DNA from: Candidatus Blautia excrementipullorum
GTDB taxonomy: Bacteria > Bacillota > Clostridia > Lachnospirales > Lachnospiraceae
Assembly: GCA_019118645.1 (NCBI GenBank)
Contig: DWYN01000087.1
Coordinates: forward strand, 17,911 to 81,910
DNA length: 64,000 nt
Direction of reading: 5' to 3'
Of the stretch, positions 44,156-52,623 are shown piece by piece. Made by a program: the position numbers and the translations under genes. Every line of letters begins with the position of its first letter. Position 1 is the first letter of the stretch. The notes under the pieces were generated by a model. That model did not search any database and was not told the DNA's origin. It was given only the letters and a program-made list of their open reading frames with translations.

Positions 44156-45184
44156 ATGAAGATGACGCAGATGGAAAAGAAGCAACTGATGATTTTTATT
44201 TTTGTGGCTTACGGAGTGACCTATGTACTGGGAATTCTTATGTGGGCTTTTTATGGAACAGGAGCAGATCTCAGCGTATTCCCCAATGCGCAGATGCTGT
44301 ATCCTGCGGCGGGCGTGATGCTGGCCTATCTTGTCACAAAAAAAGGAGATCGAAATCTTCCCAAAGGGCTGTTTGTATTTTTTATCCTGCTGACGGCAGT
44401 GCTGATGGTATGTTCCATACTTTCTGTGTTTATGCCTAGAACCATGCAGTCGGGAGAAACGGAAGTTTCTGCTTGGCTGATGATCGTTCAGGTTCTTCTG
44501 ATTCTGGGGAGCGTAATATTCTGGATCCTGCTTCTGGCAGCAGGAAATGAGAGGAGAGCAGTCTATGGACTGAAGGGGAAGAACTGGAAAACGTCGTTTC
44601 TCTGCATCCTGCTGTTCTTTGTACTGTATAGTATCCGGATGGGAATCTCCAGTGCGGTTTCCGGACAGCTGGGAGCTTTTGGGGCGGTCTGGGCAGATCC
44701 TTCCACCTGGATTTACCTGTTCAGTATGATTCTTAATTTCTTTCTGGTGGTGGCTGCCTTCTTTGGAGAAGAATATGGATGGAGGTATTATCTTCAGCCT
44801 ATTATGCAGAAACGCTTTGGATTAAGAGGCGGAGTTCTGCTTCTCGGAGTTGTGTGGGGATTGTGGCATCTGCCTATTGACTTTTTCTATTACACTACGC
44901 CGGATATGGGGCTTGCCGCCTGCGTCAGCCAGCAGATTACCTGCATTTTTATCGGAATTTTCCTGGCATATGTGTACATGAAAACAGAGAACATCTGGGT
45001 TCCTGTGGTTGTTCACTTTATGAACAATAACCTGATCCCCATGTTTGCCGGGGACTATTCTGCGGAGGTCCTTCAGGGCCAGGCGATCTACTGGAGCGAT
45101 CTTCTTCCGGCGCTGGTACTGAATCTTGTGATTTTCGGATGGTTCCTTTTCCTGAAGCCCTTCCGGAAAGGCGGAACAAAATAA
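44156..45184 (+). CDS. CPBP-family intramembrane metalloprotease
   Basis: 342 residues with about eight membrane helices. The CAAX-protease/bacteriocin-processing (Abi) motifs are present: FFGEEYGWRYY (EExxxR), GVVWGLWHLP (first His) and VVHFMNN (second His region). These proteases cleave prenylated or peptide substrates, and many give bacteriocin immunity. ATG 44156 follows AGGAGAGGAG; an in-frame start at 44099 lacks support. It lies 114 bases after the GHKL kinase and may belong to the same regulatory unit. Substrate unknown. Confidence 0.88.
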   Translation: MKMTQMEKKQLMIFIFVAYGVTYVLGILMWAFYGTGADLSVFPNAQMLYPAAGVMLAYLVTKKGDRNLPKGLFVFFILLTAVLMVCSILSVFMPRTMQSGETEVSAWLMIVQVLLILGSVIFWILLLAAGNERRAVYGLKGKNWKTSFLCILLFFVLYSIRMGISSAVSGQLGAFGAVWADPSTWIYLFSMILNFFLVVAAFFGEEYGWRYYLQPIMQKRFGLRGGVLLLGVVWGLWHLPIDFFYYTTPDMGLAACVSQQITCIFIGIFLAYVYMKTENIWVPVVVHFMNNNLIPMFAGDYSAEVLQGQAIYWSDLLPALVLNLVIFGWFLFLKPFRKGGTK

Positions 45185-45233
45185 ATTTCCGCAGCGGTGG
45201 GGTATAAAAGAAAAGACAGCAGATTTTCGCTTT

Positions 45234-45262
45234 TTGACAGATGGAAAACGTTATGATATAAC
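45234..45262 (+). promoter_or_regulatory. Promoter of the MATE-acylphosphatase gene
   Basis: TTGACA (45234-45239) and TATAAC (45257-45262) with a 17-base spacer. The spacer contains GGAAAACGTTATG, which resembles half of a LacI-type site. Confidence 0.7.
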
Positions 45263-45286
45263 AAATCATAGAATATAGAAAAGAAC

Positions 45287-45322
45287 CGGGTTCTCCTGCC
45301 GGCGGTAAAAGAGGAGAACCCG
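45287..45322 (+). other. Perfect inverted repeat in the MATE leader
   Basis: CGGGTTCTCCT (45287-45297) pairs perfectly with AGGAGAACCCG (45312-45322), ending just before the GAGGGGGAT ribosome site. In mRNA it forms an 11-base stem next to the start. No T tract, so it is more likely a translational or stability element than a terminator. Confidence 0.55.
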
Positions 45323-45334
45323 AGGGGGATATGT

Positions 45335-47005
45335 ATGGAAAGTGATTATCTGATCAGAAAAAAGCCCATGCAGGCGCTGCTGATTTTTTCCCTGCCGATT
45401 ATTCTGGGAAATCTGTTTCAGCAGACTTATACAATGGCGGATTCCGCCATTGTGGGGCGTTTTGTCAGCGAGCAGGCTCTGGCGGCGGTAGGAGCTTCGT
45501 ATTCGCTGACAAATATTTTTATCTGTGTGGCGATCGGAGGAGGAATGGGAGCTTCCGTGATTGTCGGGCGGCATTTCGGCGCAAAACAGTACCGGGAGAT
45601 GAAAGCCGCCATTTATACGGCATGCCTTGCCTTTCTGGCAGTGAGTGTTTTGCTGGGGGGATTGGGGCTTCTATTCAGCAGACAGATTATGACGGCGCTG
45701 AATACGCCGGAGGACGTCATGGGGATGGCGGTTCAGTACCTGAATATTTACTTTTATGGATTGCCGTTCCTGTTTATGTACAATGTGCTTTCTTCTATGT
45801 TTAACGCTCTCGGCAGATCCAGAATTCCTCTGTATTTTCTGATTTTTTCTTCTGTGTTTAATGTGGCGCTGGATCTGATTCTGGTGATACAGTTTGATCT
45901 TGGGGTGGCCGGCGTGGCCTGGGCGACTATGATTGCCCAGGGGATTTCCGCGGTAATGTCCTTTGGAGTGCTTGTCAGAGAACTGAGAAAATTCGGCTGT
46001 GATAAGACAGAAGTTTTTAACAGCAGAGAGCTTGTGGAGATGACGAGGATTGCTCTTCCTTCTATTCTGCAGCAGTCTACAGTGTCCATCGGCATGATGC
46101 TGGTGCAGTCGGTGGTAAACAGCTTCGGATCGGAGGCGCTGGCAGGATTCTCCGCAGCTATGCGCATTGAATCTATCTGCGTAGTTCCCATGAGCGGCAT
46201 CGGCAATGCGGTTTCCTCCTATACGGCGCAGAACATCGGAGCCCGGCAGACCAGGCGCGTGGTGGAGGGCTTTCACGCTGCTATCCGCATGGTGATCGTA
46301 TGCGCGGCGGTGATCTGTATGGTGCTGGAGCTTTTTCACGGAAGTATTATCTCCCTCTTCCTGGGAGCGGAGGGAACGGAGACGGCTCTCGCTACCGGAG
46401 AAAATTATCTGATTTTTATGGGATGGTTTTTCTGCCTGATCGGGTTTAAAATGTCTGTAGACAGCGTTCTCCGGGGATCCGGCGATATGAAGATCTTTAC
46501 CATTGCCAATCTGGTGAATTTAAGCGTCCGGGTGATCATTGCCGTGACTATGGCTCCCCGTTTCGGAATCGCCATGGTATGGTACGCGGTTCCGGTGGGA
46601 TGGTTTTTAAACTGGGCGATTTCCTACAGCAGATACCGCACCGGAAAGTGGAAGATAATTGCGGAGAAGGCTGTGAGAACAGATGAAATGAAGTTTTCAA
46701 AGTATGACAGATCAGGAGATGCGCAGATGAGCAAAAAAATCAGAGAAGCGGTTACTTTTACAGGAAGAGTACAGGGAGTGGGCTTCCGGTATAAGATGTA
46801 TTATCTTTCCCAGCAGTACGGGGTTACAGGCTGGGTGAGGAATGAATATGACGGATCTGTCTCCGCTCAGGTGCAGGGAACAGAGGAGCAGATAGACCGG
46901 GTGATCCAGGCGCTTTCCAATGACAGGTATATTGAGATTGACCATGCCTGGAGAAGCAGGATCCCTCTGGACGAGGAGGAGAGGGGATTTCGGATGCTGA
47001 ATTGA
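45335..47005 (+). CDS. MATE efflux transporter fused in frame to an acylphosphatase
   Basis: 556 residues. Residues 1-450 form twelve helices of a MATE exporter (PMQALLIFSLPIILGNLFQQ at the start, ALAGFSAAMRIESI in the second half), which expels drugs or metabolites using ion gradients. Residues 465-556 are a full-length acylphosphatase with VQGVGFRYK (catalytic Arg) and TGWVRNEYDGSV (catalytic Asn). There is no stop between them. The second domain begins with its own ATG (46727) and an AGGAG 8 bases before, so a free acylphosphatase may also be made. Start ATG 45335 has GAGGGGG. Confidence 0.88.
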   Translation: MESDYLIRKKPMQALLIFSLPIILGNLFQQTYTMADSAIVGRFVSEQALAAVGASYSLTNIFICVAIGGGMGASVIVGRHFGAKQYREMKAAIYTACLAFLAVSVLLGGLGLLFSRQIMTALNTPEDVMGMAVQYLNIYFYGLPFLFMYNVLSSMFNALGRSRIPLYFLIFSSVFNVALDLILVIQFDLGVAGVAWATMIAQGISAVMSFGVLVRELRKFGCDKTEVFNSRELVEMTRIALPSILQQSTVSIGMMLVQSVVNSFGSEALAGFSAAMRIESICVVPMSGIGNAVSSYTAQNIGARQTRRVVEGFHAAIRMVIVCAAVICMVLELFHGSIISLFLGAEGTETALATGENYLIFMGWFFCLIGFKMSVDSVLRGSGDMKIFTIANLVNLSVRVIIAVTMAPRFGIAMVWYAVPVGWFLNWAISYSRYRTGKWKIIAEKAVRTDEMKFSKYDRSGDAQMSKKIREAVTFTGRVQGVGFRYKMYYLSQQYGVTGWVRNEYDGSVSAQVQGTEEQIDRVIQALSNDRYIEIDHAWRSRIPLDEEERGFRMLN

Positions 47006-47164
47006 TGTTTCGGGCTTCCTCCTGCGCCGGAGAAGCTGGAGCGAAGGTGAAACAGACCTGGATAAAAAACAGGTTTGTCCGGAAAATGCAGACAGCAGAC
47101 CGGGGCGAAGAGAATCTGCATATAAGGAGTTATTCTTGACTAAGAAATAGTTAGCAGATATAAT

Positions 47165-47332
47165 CATAAACAGATATGCAAAGGTTCCGCAAGGATGAAA
47201 AGGGAAGAAAGTGAGAAGCTTTCACGGTCCCGCCGCTGTATGGGAAGAGCTGCATTCTAACAGGTCACTGGGAAACCGGGAAGACAGAGTGCGGCAGTGA
47301 CTCCCGAGTCAGAAGACCTGCCTTTGTATAGG
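47165..47332 (+). ncRNA. Cobalamin riboswitch
   Basis: The B12-element landmarks occur in order: GCAAGGATGAAAAGGGAAG, the GTGAGAAGCTTTCACGG hairpin, CCCGCCGCTGTA, CACTGGGAAACCGGGAAG and the closing GAGTCAGAAGACCTGCC. It lies upstream of cbiMNQO and should repress cobalt uptake when cobalamin is plentiful. Both ends are approximate. Confidence 0.92.
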
Positions 47333-47375
47333 AAATTACACACGATTACGGAGTATGATCAGGTGTAAGGACAGT

Positions 47376-47396
47376 GGCCTGAAGAAGGCCTGTTTT
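47376..47396 (+). terminator. First terminator after the cobalamin riboswitch
   Basis: GGCCT (47376-47380) pairs with AGGCC (47386-47390), loop GAAGA, then TG and five T. Confidence 0.65.
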
Positions 47397-47402
47397 TGCA
47401 TC

Positions 47403-47426
47403 CTGCCGTTCATGGCAGTTTTTTTT
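47403..47426 (+). terminator. Second terminator after the cobalamin riboswitch
   Basis: CTGCC (47403-47407) pairs with GGCAG (47414-47418), followed by eight T. Two terminators in tandem make tight repression likely. Bases 47427-47579 hold only the leader and cbiM ribosome site. Confidence 0.75.
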
Positions 47427-47579
47427 GTTATCGGGAACTTTGTTCCTGTAGCACAAGAACGCTCCGCGAGGATCGCGCGGAGGCGGACGGGCTTTTAGGT
47501 ACGCCGGTATGTGTTACGGCGGATATGAGAGCTTCACAGGGAGAGAAAGAACTGCCCAAGTACGAAAGGAGAAGAGAAA

Positions 47580-48326
47580 ATGACAAAAAAACAAAAACAC
47601 CGTATTCTGTTGACTGCGATTCTGGTTCTCACCCTGGGGGTGGTTCAGAACGTAAACGCCATGCACATTATGGAAGGATATCTTCCCGGAGGCTTCTGCA
47701 TTGCCTGGGGCGTGATCTGCCTTCCGTTTCTCTGGATGGGTTTCCGTTCCATCAGGAAATCTCTGAATGAGAACCGGAGAGTACTTCCCCTTCTTGCCAT
47801 GGCAGGGGCGTTTATCTTTGTGATTTCATCGCTGAAGATTCCGTCTGTGACCGGAAGCTGTTCCCATATGACGGGAACGGGGCTGGGCGCTCTTTTATTC
47901 GGCCCGGGGGCAGTAAGCATTCTGGGACTGATCGTTCTTCTGTTTCAGGCAATCCTCCTTGCCCATGGAGGGCTGACCACTCTGGGAGCAAATGTCTTTT
48001 CCATGGCGGTGGCAGGTCCCTTTGTATCTTACGGCGTATACCGTCTCTGCCAGAAAGGCGGCGTAAATAAAAGACTGGCGGTATTCCTTGCCGCGGCGCT
48101 GGGAGATCTTTTTACTTACTGTGTTACTGCTTTTCAGCTTGCGGCCGCTCATCATGCGGACGTTTCTATCGGAGGAGCGTTTGCAAAGTTTCTCGCAGTA
48201 TTTGCTCCTACACAGATTCCTCTTGCAGTAATCGAGGGAATTCTGACAGTACTGATTATTGCCGCTCTGGAAACTTACGCAAAACCGGAACTGCGTGCAG
48301 CAGGCTTTATAAAGGAGGAACGATAG
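47580..48326 (+). CDS. cbiM: Cobalt ECF transporter substrate-binding subunit CbiM
   Basis: 248 residues. The membrane S component of the CbiMNQO cobalt importer. A signal peptide (1-27, ending NVNA) is followed by MHIMEGYLP, whose new N-terminal Met and His form part of the metal site in this family. About six more helices follow, with [17 protein letters not shown] and [15 protein letters not shown], both with metal-site histidines. ATG 47580 follows AAAGGAG. The cobalamin riboswitch upstream indicates cobalt for B12 rather than nickel. Confidence 0.95.
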   Translation: MTKKQKHRILLTAILVLTLGVVQNVNAMHIMEGYLPGGFCIAWGVICLPFLWMGFRSIRKSLNENRRVLPLLAMAGAFIFVISSLKIPSVTGSCSHMTGTGLGALLFGPGAVSILGLIVLLFQAILLAHGGLTTLGANVFSMAVAGPFVSYGVYRLCQKGGVNKRLAVFLAAALGDLFTYCVTAFQLAAAHHADVSIGGAFAKFLAVFAPTQIPLAVIEGILTVLIIAALETYAKPELRAAGFIKEER

Positions 48327-48629
48327 ATGAAAAAAGGAACTGTGATCGCATTAATCATAGCTGTGATACTGATTGCTTTTATCCCGCTTTTCCTTTTAAA
48401 GGACGCTGAATTCGGCGGATCGGACGATGCGGGAAGCGTAGTTGTGGAGGAAGTGGACTCCGGATATGAGGCCTGGGCCACCCCTGTTCTGGAACGGATT
48501 CTGGGAGGAGAGCTTCCGGGCGAAGTGGAGAGCCTGCTTTTCTGCATACAGACCGGAATCGGCGTAGGTATTGTAGCGTTTTTTATGGGAAGATTTGTAG
48601 AACGGAAAAAACAGGGACGGGGAGAATGA
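48327..48629 (+). CDS. cbiN: Cobalt transporter accessory subunit CbiN
   Basis: 100 residues: membrane helices at about 5-25 and 73-92 around an extracytoplasmic acidic loop (DAEFGGSDDAGS), the normal CbiN layout. CbiN helps CbiM load cobalt. Its ATG directly follows the cbiM stop codon. The ten-base gap to cbiQ supports one operon. Confidence 0.9.
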   Translation: MKKGTVIALIIAVILIAFIPLFLLKDAEFGGSDDAGSVVVEEVDSGYEAWATPVLERILGGELPGEVESLLFCIQTGIGVGIVAFFMGRFVERKKQGRGE

Positions 48630-48639
48630 CAGGCAGAAG

Positions 48640-49410
48640 ATGATTACCATTGACAGGCTGTGCTATAATTCAAAATTAAGATATGTAAATGCAGGAGAAA
48701 AATTTGCTTTTTCGGTTCTGAGTTTATGTGCCTGTGTGCTCAGCCGCTCAGTGACAGTTTCCTGTTTTGTTCTGATTTTCATGGGAATCCTCAGCGTATG
48801 GAAAGGGGGGATTCCCTTTTCCTGTTATCTGCGTTATCTGACGGTGCCGCTGGTGTTTCTTCTTCTCAGCAGTTTTGCCATTGTCATCAATATCTCTCAT
48901 ACGCCGCTGGATCTGTTTGCGGTAGAGTTAGGGAGCATTTATCTGACAGGGAGCAGGGATTCTCTGATGTATGCGCTGAATCTGATTCTTACTGCCCTTG
49001 CCAGTGTATCCTGTCTCTATTTCCTTTCTTTTCATACGCCTATGCCGGATATCCTGAATGTTTTGCGGAAGCTGCACTGTCCCAAGCTGATTCTGGAGCT
49101 GATGCTTCTGATTTACCGGTTCATTTTTGTGCTGTTTGAGGTATCTCACGCGATCCGTGTATCACAGAATTCCAGACTGGGAAACAGGGACTACAGGACT
49201 TCCATGAAATCTTTCAGCGCTATGGCCTCCGCTTTGTTTATCCGGGCCATGAAAAAATCCGATGCATTGTATGACGCAATGGAGTCCAGGTGCTATAATG
49301 GGGATATCCGGGTATTAAACGAGAATTTTCCGCCCCGGAAGGCGGAAATCCTCTGGATCGTTATTTTTGAGATAATTCTTTACGGACTTGTTGTTATAGA
49401 AAAATTTTAG
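48640..49410 (+). CDS. cbiQ: Cobalt ECF transporter transmembrane subunit CbiQ
   Basis: 256 residues with five to six membrane helices. This is the T component that couples the ATPase to CbiM. The conserved Ala-Arg-Gly-type coupling helix is represented by the SRLGNRDYRTSMKSF region and the SDALYDAMESRCYNG motif. Start ATG 48640 lies 10 bases after cbiN. Length is normal for the family. Confidence 0.92.
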   Translation: MITIDRLCYNSKLRYVNAGEKFAFSVLSLCACVLSRSVTVSCFVLIFMGILSVWKGGIPFSCYLRYLTVPLVFLLLSSFAIVINISHTPLDLFAVELGSIYLTGSRDSLMYALNLILTALASVSCLYFLSFHTPMPDILNVLRKLHCPKLILELMLLIYRFIFVLFEVSHAIRVSQNSRLGNRDYRTSMKSFSAMASALFIRAMKKSDALYDAMESRCYNGDIRVLNENFPPRKAEILWIVIFEIILYGLVVIEKF

Positions 49411-49471
49411 CGGCGGAGCGGGGAGAGAGGTTCGCGTCCCTGCAGACCGGCGCCGGCAGGAGAATGGACAG

Positions 49472-50311
49472 ATGAAAGATGTGATACTGAAGGCTGAGGA
49501 TCTATATTTTTCTTATGAAGGAGAAAAGAGTCACTCCCTGAACGGTCTTTCCCTGGAGATTGAGAGGGGAAAAAAGATTGCTTTTATGGGAGCCAATGGC
49601 TCGGGAAAATCTACTTTTTTTCTATGCTGCAACGGTATACTGAAACCATCCAAAGGCTGTCTTTATCTGGACGGAAAGCCATATGACTATTCCAGAAAAG
49701 GACTTTTAAAGCTGCGGCAGAGGGTAGGGATCGTGTTCCAGGATCCGGATAACCAGCTTTTTTCGGCCAGCGTATATCAGGAAATTTCTTTTGGCATTTT
49801 GAATCTGGGAGTTTCGGAAGACGAGGCCGCCAAAGAAGTGGAGGAAGTGATCCGCCGCCTTGAGATCACTCCTTTCCGGCACAAACCCACACATGCGCTC
49901 AGCGGAGGGCAGAAGAAGCAGGTTTCCATTGCCGATATTCTGGTGATGCATCCGGATATTATCATACTGGATGAGCCGGCGGCGGCGCTGGATCCCAGAC
50001 ATACCACGATTGTCAACCGGATCGTGGATCAGCTTACGGAACAGGGCATCACAGTCATGATGGCTACTCATGACGCGGATTACGCTATGGGATGGGCGGA
50101 TCAGGTATTTCTTTTTAAAGACGGACGTGTTCTGGCGGCGGGGACGCCGGAGCAGGTGTTTGTGGACAGGGAAATCCTTCAGGAAACCAATCTTGAGCAG
50201 CCTGCGGTCCTGGAGCTGTTTGAGGTCCTTTGCCAGAAAGGGATCCTGAGTCCGAAGCTGCCTGTTCCCAGACATCTGGCAGACCTGGAACGGTATATCA
50301 GGGAAATTTAA
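49472..50311 (+). CDS. cbiO: Cobalt ECF transporter ATPase CbiO
   Basis: 279 residues, cytosolic ATPase of the ECF class. Walker A is GANGSGKST (near residue 40), followed by Q-loop FQDPDNQLFS, signature LSGGQKKQVSIA, Walker B DIIILDEPAAALD and H-loop MATHD. The C-terminal ECF extension is present. A single ATPase gene suggests a CbiO homodimer. Start ATG 49472 has AGGAG. It closes the riboswitch-controlled cbiMNQO operon; the flavodoxin gene 22 bases later may be co-transcribed. Confidence 0.95.
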   Translation: MKDVILKAEDLYFSYEGEKSHSLNGLSLEIERGKKIAFMGANGSGKSTFFLCCNGILKPSKGCLYLDGKPYDYSRKGLLKLRQRVGIVFQDPDNQLFSASVYQEISFGILNLGVSEDEAAKEVEEVIRRLEITPFRHKPTHALSGGQKKQVSIADILVMHPDIIILDEPAAALDPRHTTIVNRIVDQLTEQGITVMMATHDADYAMGWADQVFLFKDGRVLAAGTPEQVFVDREILQETNLEQPAVLELFEVLCQKGILSPKLPVPRHLADLERYIREI

Positions 50312-50332
50312 AGAAAACAGGAGGATATCGTA

Positions 50333-50839
50333 ATGAAGCAGTTAATTGTGTTTTTTTCTAGAGCAGATGAGAATTATTTCGGCGGAGAAATGAGATATAT
50401 CAAAGAAGGGAATACAGAGACCGCGGCAAAGAAACTTCAGGCAGATACCGGAGCGGATCTGTTCCGGATCGAAATGCGGCATCCCTATTCACCGGAGTAT
50501 AAGAAGTGTGTGGCCGAGGCGGTAAAGGATAAAAAGGAAAACGCGCGGCCGGAGCTTATTTCTTTTCCGGAAAGCATTGAGGAATACGATGAGATTTTTC
50601 TGGGCTATCCCAATTACTGCGGAACTATGCCCATGCCGGTGTTTACGTTCCTGGAGCATTTTGATTTCAGAGGGAAAAAAATCCGCCCGTTCTGCACCAA
50701 CGAGGGCAGCGGAATGGGAACAAGCGAAGAAGATATTAAGAAGCTCTGCCCAGGCGCGCAGGTGATGCCCGGCTTATCGATTCACGGAAGCCATGTGCAG
50801 GAATGCGGAGAGCTGCTGAAGGAATGGGAAGCCAGATAA
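50333..50839 (+). CDS. Flavodoxin-fold protein
   Basis: 168 residues. An FMN-binding flavodoxin-like fold: IVFFSRADENYFGG near the start replaces the usual T/SxTGxT phosphate loop, and EIFLGYPNYCGTMPMPVFTFLE gives the conserved isoalloxazine loop. PFCTNEGSGMG is the later family block. It resembles YwqN/flavodoxin_4-type proteins rather than electron-transfer flavodoxin. ATG 50333 has AGGAGG. It follows cbiO closely, but whether it takes part in cobalt or corrinoid chemistry is not shown. Confidence 0.85.
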   Translation: MKQLIVFFSRADENYFGGEMRYIKEGNTETAAKKLQADTGADLFRIEMRHPYSPEYKKCVAEAVKDKKENARPELISFPESIEEYDEIFLGYPNYCGTMPMPVFTFLEHFDFRGKKIRPFCTNEGSGMGTSEEDIKKLCPGAQVMPGLSIHGSHVQECGELLKEWEAR

Positions 50840-50854
50840 ACGGCTTCCTTTTTT
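50827..50854 (+). terminator. Terminator overlapping the flavodoxin stop
   Basis: GGAAGCC (50827-50833) pairs with GGCTTCC (50842-50848), followed by six T. The loop includes the stop codon. It ends the cbi-flavodoxin transcript. Confidence 0.8.
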
Positions 50855-50968
50855 GACATATAGAAGAAAAAAGACGATTTTACAAAGATTTAACAATTCC
50901 GTGAAAGAAGGAGATTCAATGGTTCTGATAAAATAGAGAAGTAAAAAGAACGGAAAAAATTTTATTTT

Positions 50969-50985
50969 TTGTAGAAATACTACAA
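50969..50985. promoter_or_regulatory. Small palindrome before the rpiR-type gene
   Basis: TTGTAG-AAATA-CTACAA, 12 bases before the start codon. It could be an autoregulatory operator or just overlap the ribosome site AAGGA. Confidence 0.3.
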
Positions 50986-50997
50986 GGAACTGTATGC

Positions 50998-51679
50998 ATG
51001 AAAAATAGTATTACAATTTTAATTGAAACCCGGTATGGGGATTTGAGAGCCTCGGAAAAAAAAGCGGCCGATTATATTTTGAAACATATGGATAAAATCC
51101 GGGGGATGTCACTGGAAAAGGCGGCAAAGAAAAGCGGTGTCAGCCAGCCTACGATTATCCGTCTGACCAGGGCTCTGGGTTTCCGCGGCTATAAAGAATT
51201 CCGGTATGCCATTGTAGAGGAACTGGCCAGAGAACAGGAAGGTGAAGAGAGAAAACTGATGTATGGATATTCTCTCAGCAGGAACGACCGTCTGGATGAT
51301 ATTCCCGGAAAAGTGGTGGCGACCACGGAACGTATCATGGAAGAAACTCTGAAAAATTTTTCTGTAAATATATATGAAAAGGTGATACAGACCCTGAAAC
51401 AGGCCAGAATGATTGACATTTACAGTGTGGAAAACTCCAATGCAGTGGCTCTGGATTTGTTGACAAAGCTTCTCTATTTGGGCTTTCATTGCAGACCTTT
51501 TGATCTGCACCAGCCAGGAACAGCTTTTTTACGGGGATGCGATTTTTTCCCGAACATCCCAGATGATGGTAGTGGATATGATTTATATGGGACTGATTGT
51601 TTCAGACTACGACCGATTTGTAAAGCGGCTGGATAAAAGCAGCCGGACGATCAGGGATAAGGCATATCCGTCGGTGTAA
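50998..51679 (+). pseudogene. RpiR/MurR-family regulator, disrupted by an internal deletion and frameshift
   Basis: The N-terminal helix-turn-helix domain (1-80, AAKKSGVSQPTIIRLTRALGF) and the first part of the sugar-isomerase (SIS) domain read from ATG 50998. After residue 176 the frame departs at a six-T run (51525-51530). The true C-terminus continues in the +1 frame from about 51533 to TAA 51677-51679, with SRTSQMMVVDMIYMGL typical of the SIS end. Even with the frame repaired the protein would have about 226 residues rather than the usual 280: some 55 residues, including the phosphosugar loop, are missing. A truncated DNA-binding protein of 212 residues could still be made. It stands just before the phosphonate operon. 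Confidence 0.8.
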
Positions 51680-51701
51680 TTTTGCTACATTTTGACATTG
51701 T

Positions 51702-51752
51702 AAAGACTGTGTTAAGTTAACATGTGCTTAACATAGTCTTTATTTTTTTTTT
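51702..51752 (+). terminator. Strong terminator after the rpiR remnant
   Basis: AAAGACTGTGTTAAG (51702-51716) pairs with CTTAACATAGTCTTT (51727-51741) with one mismatch; a run of ten T follows at 51743-51752. It isolates the regulator from the phosphonate operon. Confidence 0.92.
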
Positions 51753-51754
51753 GA

Positions 51755-51784
51755 TTGAAACCATAAAAAAGCGGTTGCTATAAT
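51755..51784 (+). promoter_or_regulatory. Promoter of the aminoethylphosphonate operon
   Basis: TTGAAA (51755-51760) and TATAAT (51779-51784), spacer 18 bases, starting directly after the terminator T run. Confidence 0.75.
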
Positions 51785-51829
51785 GGCGGTGTTTCAGGAA
51801 GACATGCAGAAAAAGAAAAGGAGAAGATC

Positions 51830-52606
51830 ATGTTAAAGCTTGAAAATCTGAAAAAAGTATATGATGGAGTTACTATTCTGGAAAATATTAATCTTGATAT
51901 CGAAGACGGAGAAATCGTTTCTATCTTAGGGCCGTCCGGGTGCGGAAAGACCACTCTTCTGAATTTGATCCTGGGAATTGCCGATGCAGACGGGGGAAGG
52001 ATTATTTTTAACGGAGAAGATATTACAAATGTGCCTATGGAAAAGAGAGGATTTAATATTGTATTTCAGGACTACGCTCTTTTTCCAAATCTCAATGTAT
52101 ATGAAAACATTACCTATGGCTTGAGAAATAAACCGGATATTTCTTCAAAGGAAGAGGTGCAGGAGCTGATCGAGCTGCTGGGTCTTACAGAGCATCTGAA
52201 TAAAAGGATTGACCAGCTTTCAGGAGGACAGAAGCAGAGAGCGGCGCTGGCAAGAACCATGGTAATGAAGCCCAGAATTCTTTTGCTTGATGAGCCGTTA
52301 AGCGCTCTGGACGGAGTGATTAAGGAATCCATTAAAGACAGGATCAGGACGATTGCCAGAGAATATCACCTGACGACTATCATTGTTACTCATGACCCGG
52401 AAGAGGCTCTTACTCTTTCAAACAGAGTCCTGATTTTGGAAAAAGGCGGTATCGCTCAGTATGGGAAGCCCGCCGAGATCATTAACCGCCCTCAGAATTC
52501 TTTTGTAAAACAGTTTATCTTAAATCAGCTCGAAATTAAGAAAAATAATATTTATATGCTGTTTGCAAATTCAGCTGCACCGCAGGATAGATTTCAGGTG
52601 TGCTGA
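51830..52606 (+). CDS. Phosphonate ABC transporter ATPase (PhnT/FbpC-like)
   Basis: 258 residues. Walker A GPSGCGKTT (near residue 37), Q-loop FQDYALFPNLN, signature LSGGQKQRAALA, Walker B ILLLDEPLSALD and H-loop IVTHD define an importer ATPase of the iron/2-aminoethylphosphonate (FbpC/PhnT) group. It is shorter than the usual 340-370 residues: the TOBE regulatory domain is missing. ATG 51830 has AAAGGAG. It stands first in the operon and serves the permease fusion that follows. Substrate is inferred from phnW and phnX. Confidence 0.88.
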   Translation: MLKLENLKKVYDGVTILENINLDIEDGEIVSILGPSGCGKTTLLNLILGIADADGGRIIFNGEDITNVPMEKRGFNIVFQDYALFPNLNVYENITYGLRNKPDISSKEEVQELIELLGLTEHLNKRIDQLSGGQKQRAALARTMVMKPRILLLDEPLSALDGVIKESIKDRIRTIAREYHLTTIIVTHDPEEALTLSNRVLILEKGGIAQYGKPAEIINRPQNSFVKQFILNQLEIKKNNIYMLFANSAAPQDRFQVC

Positions 52607-52623
52607 TTTTTAGGAGAAGAACC

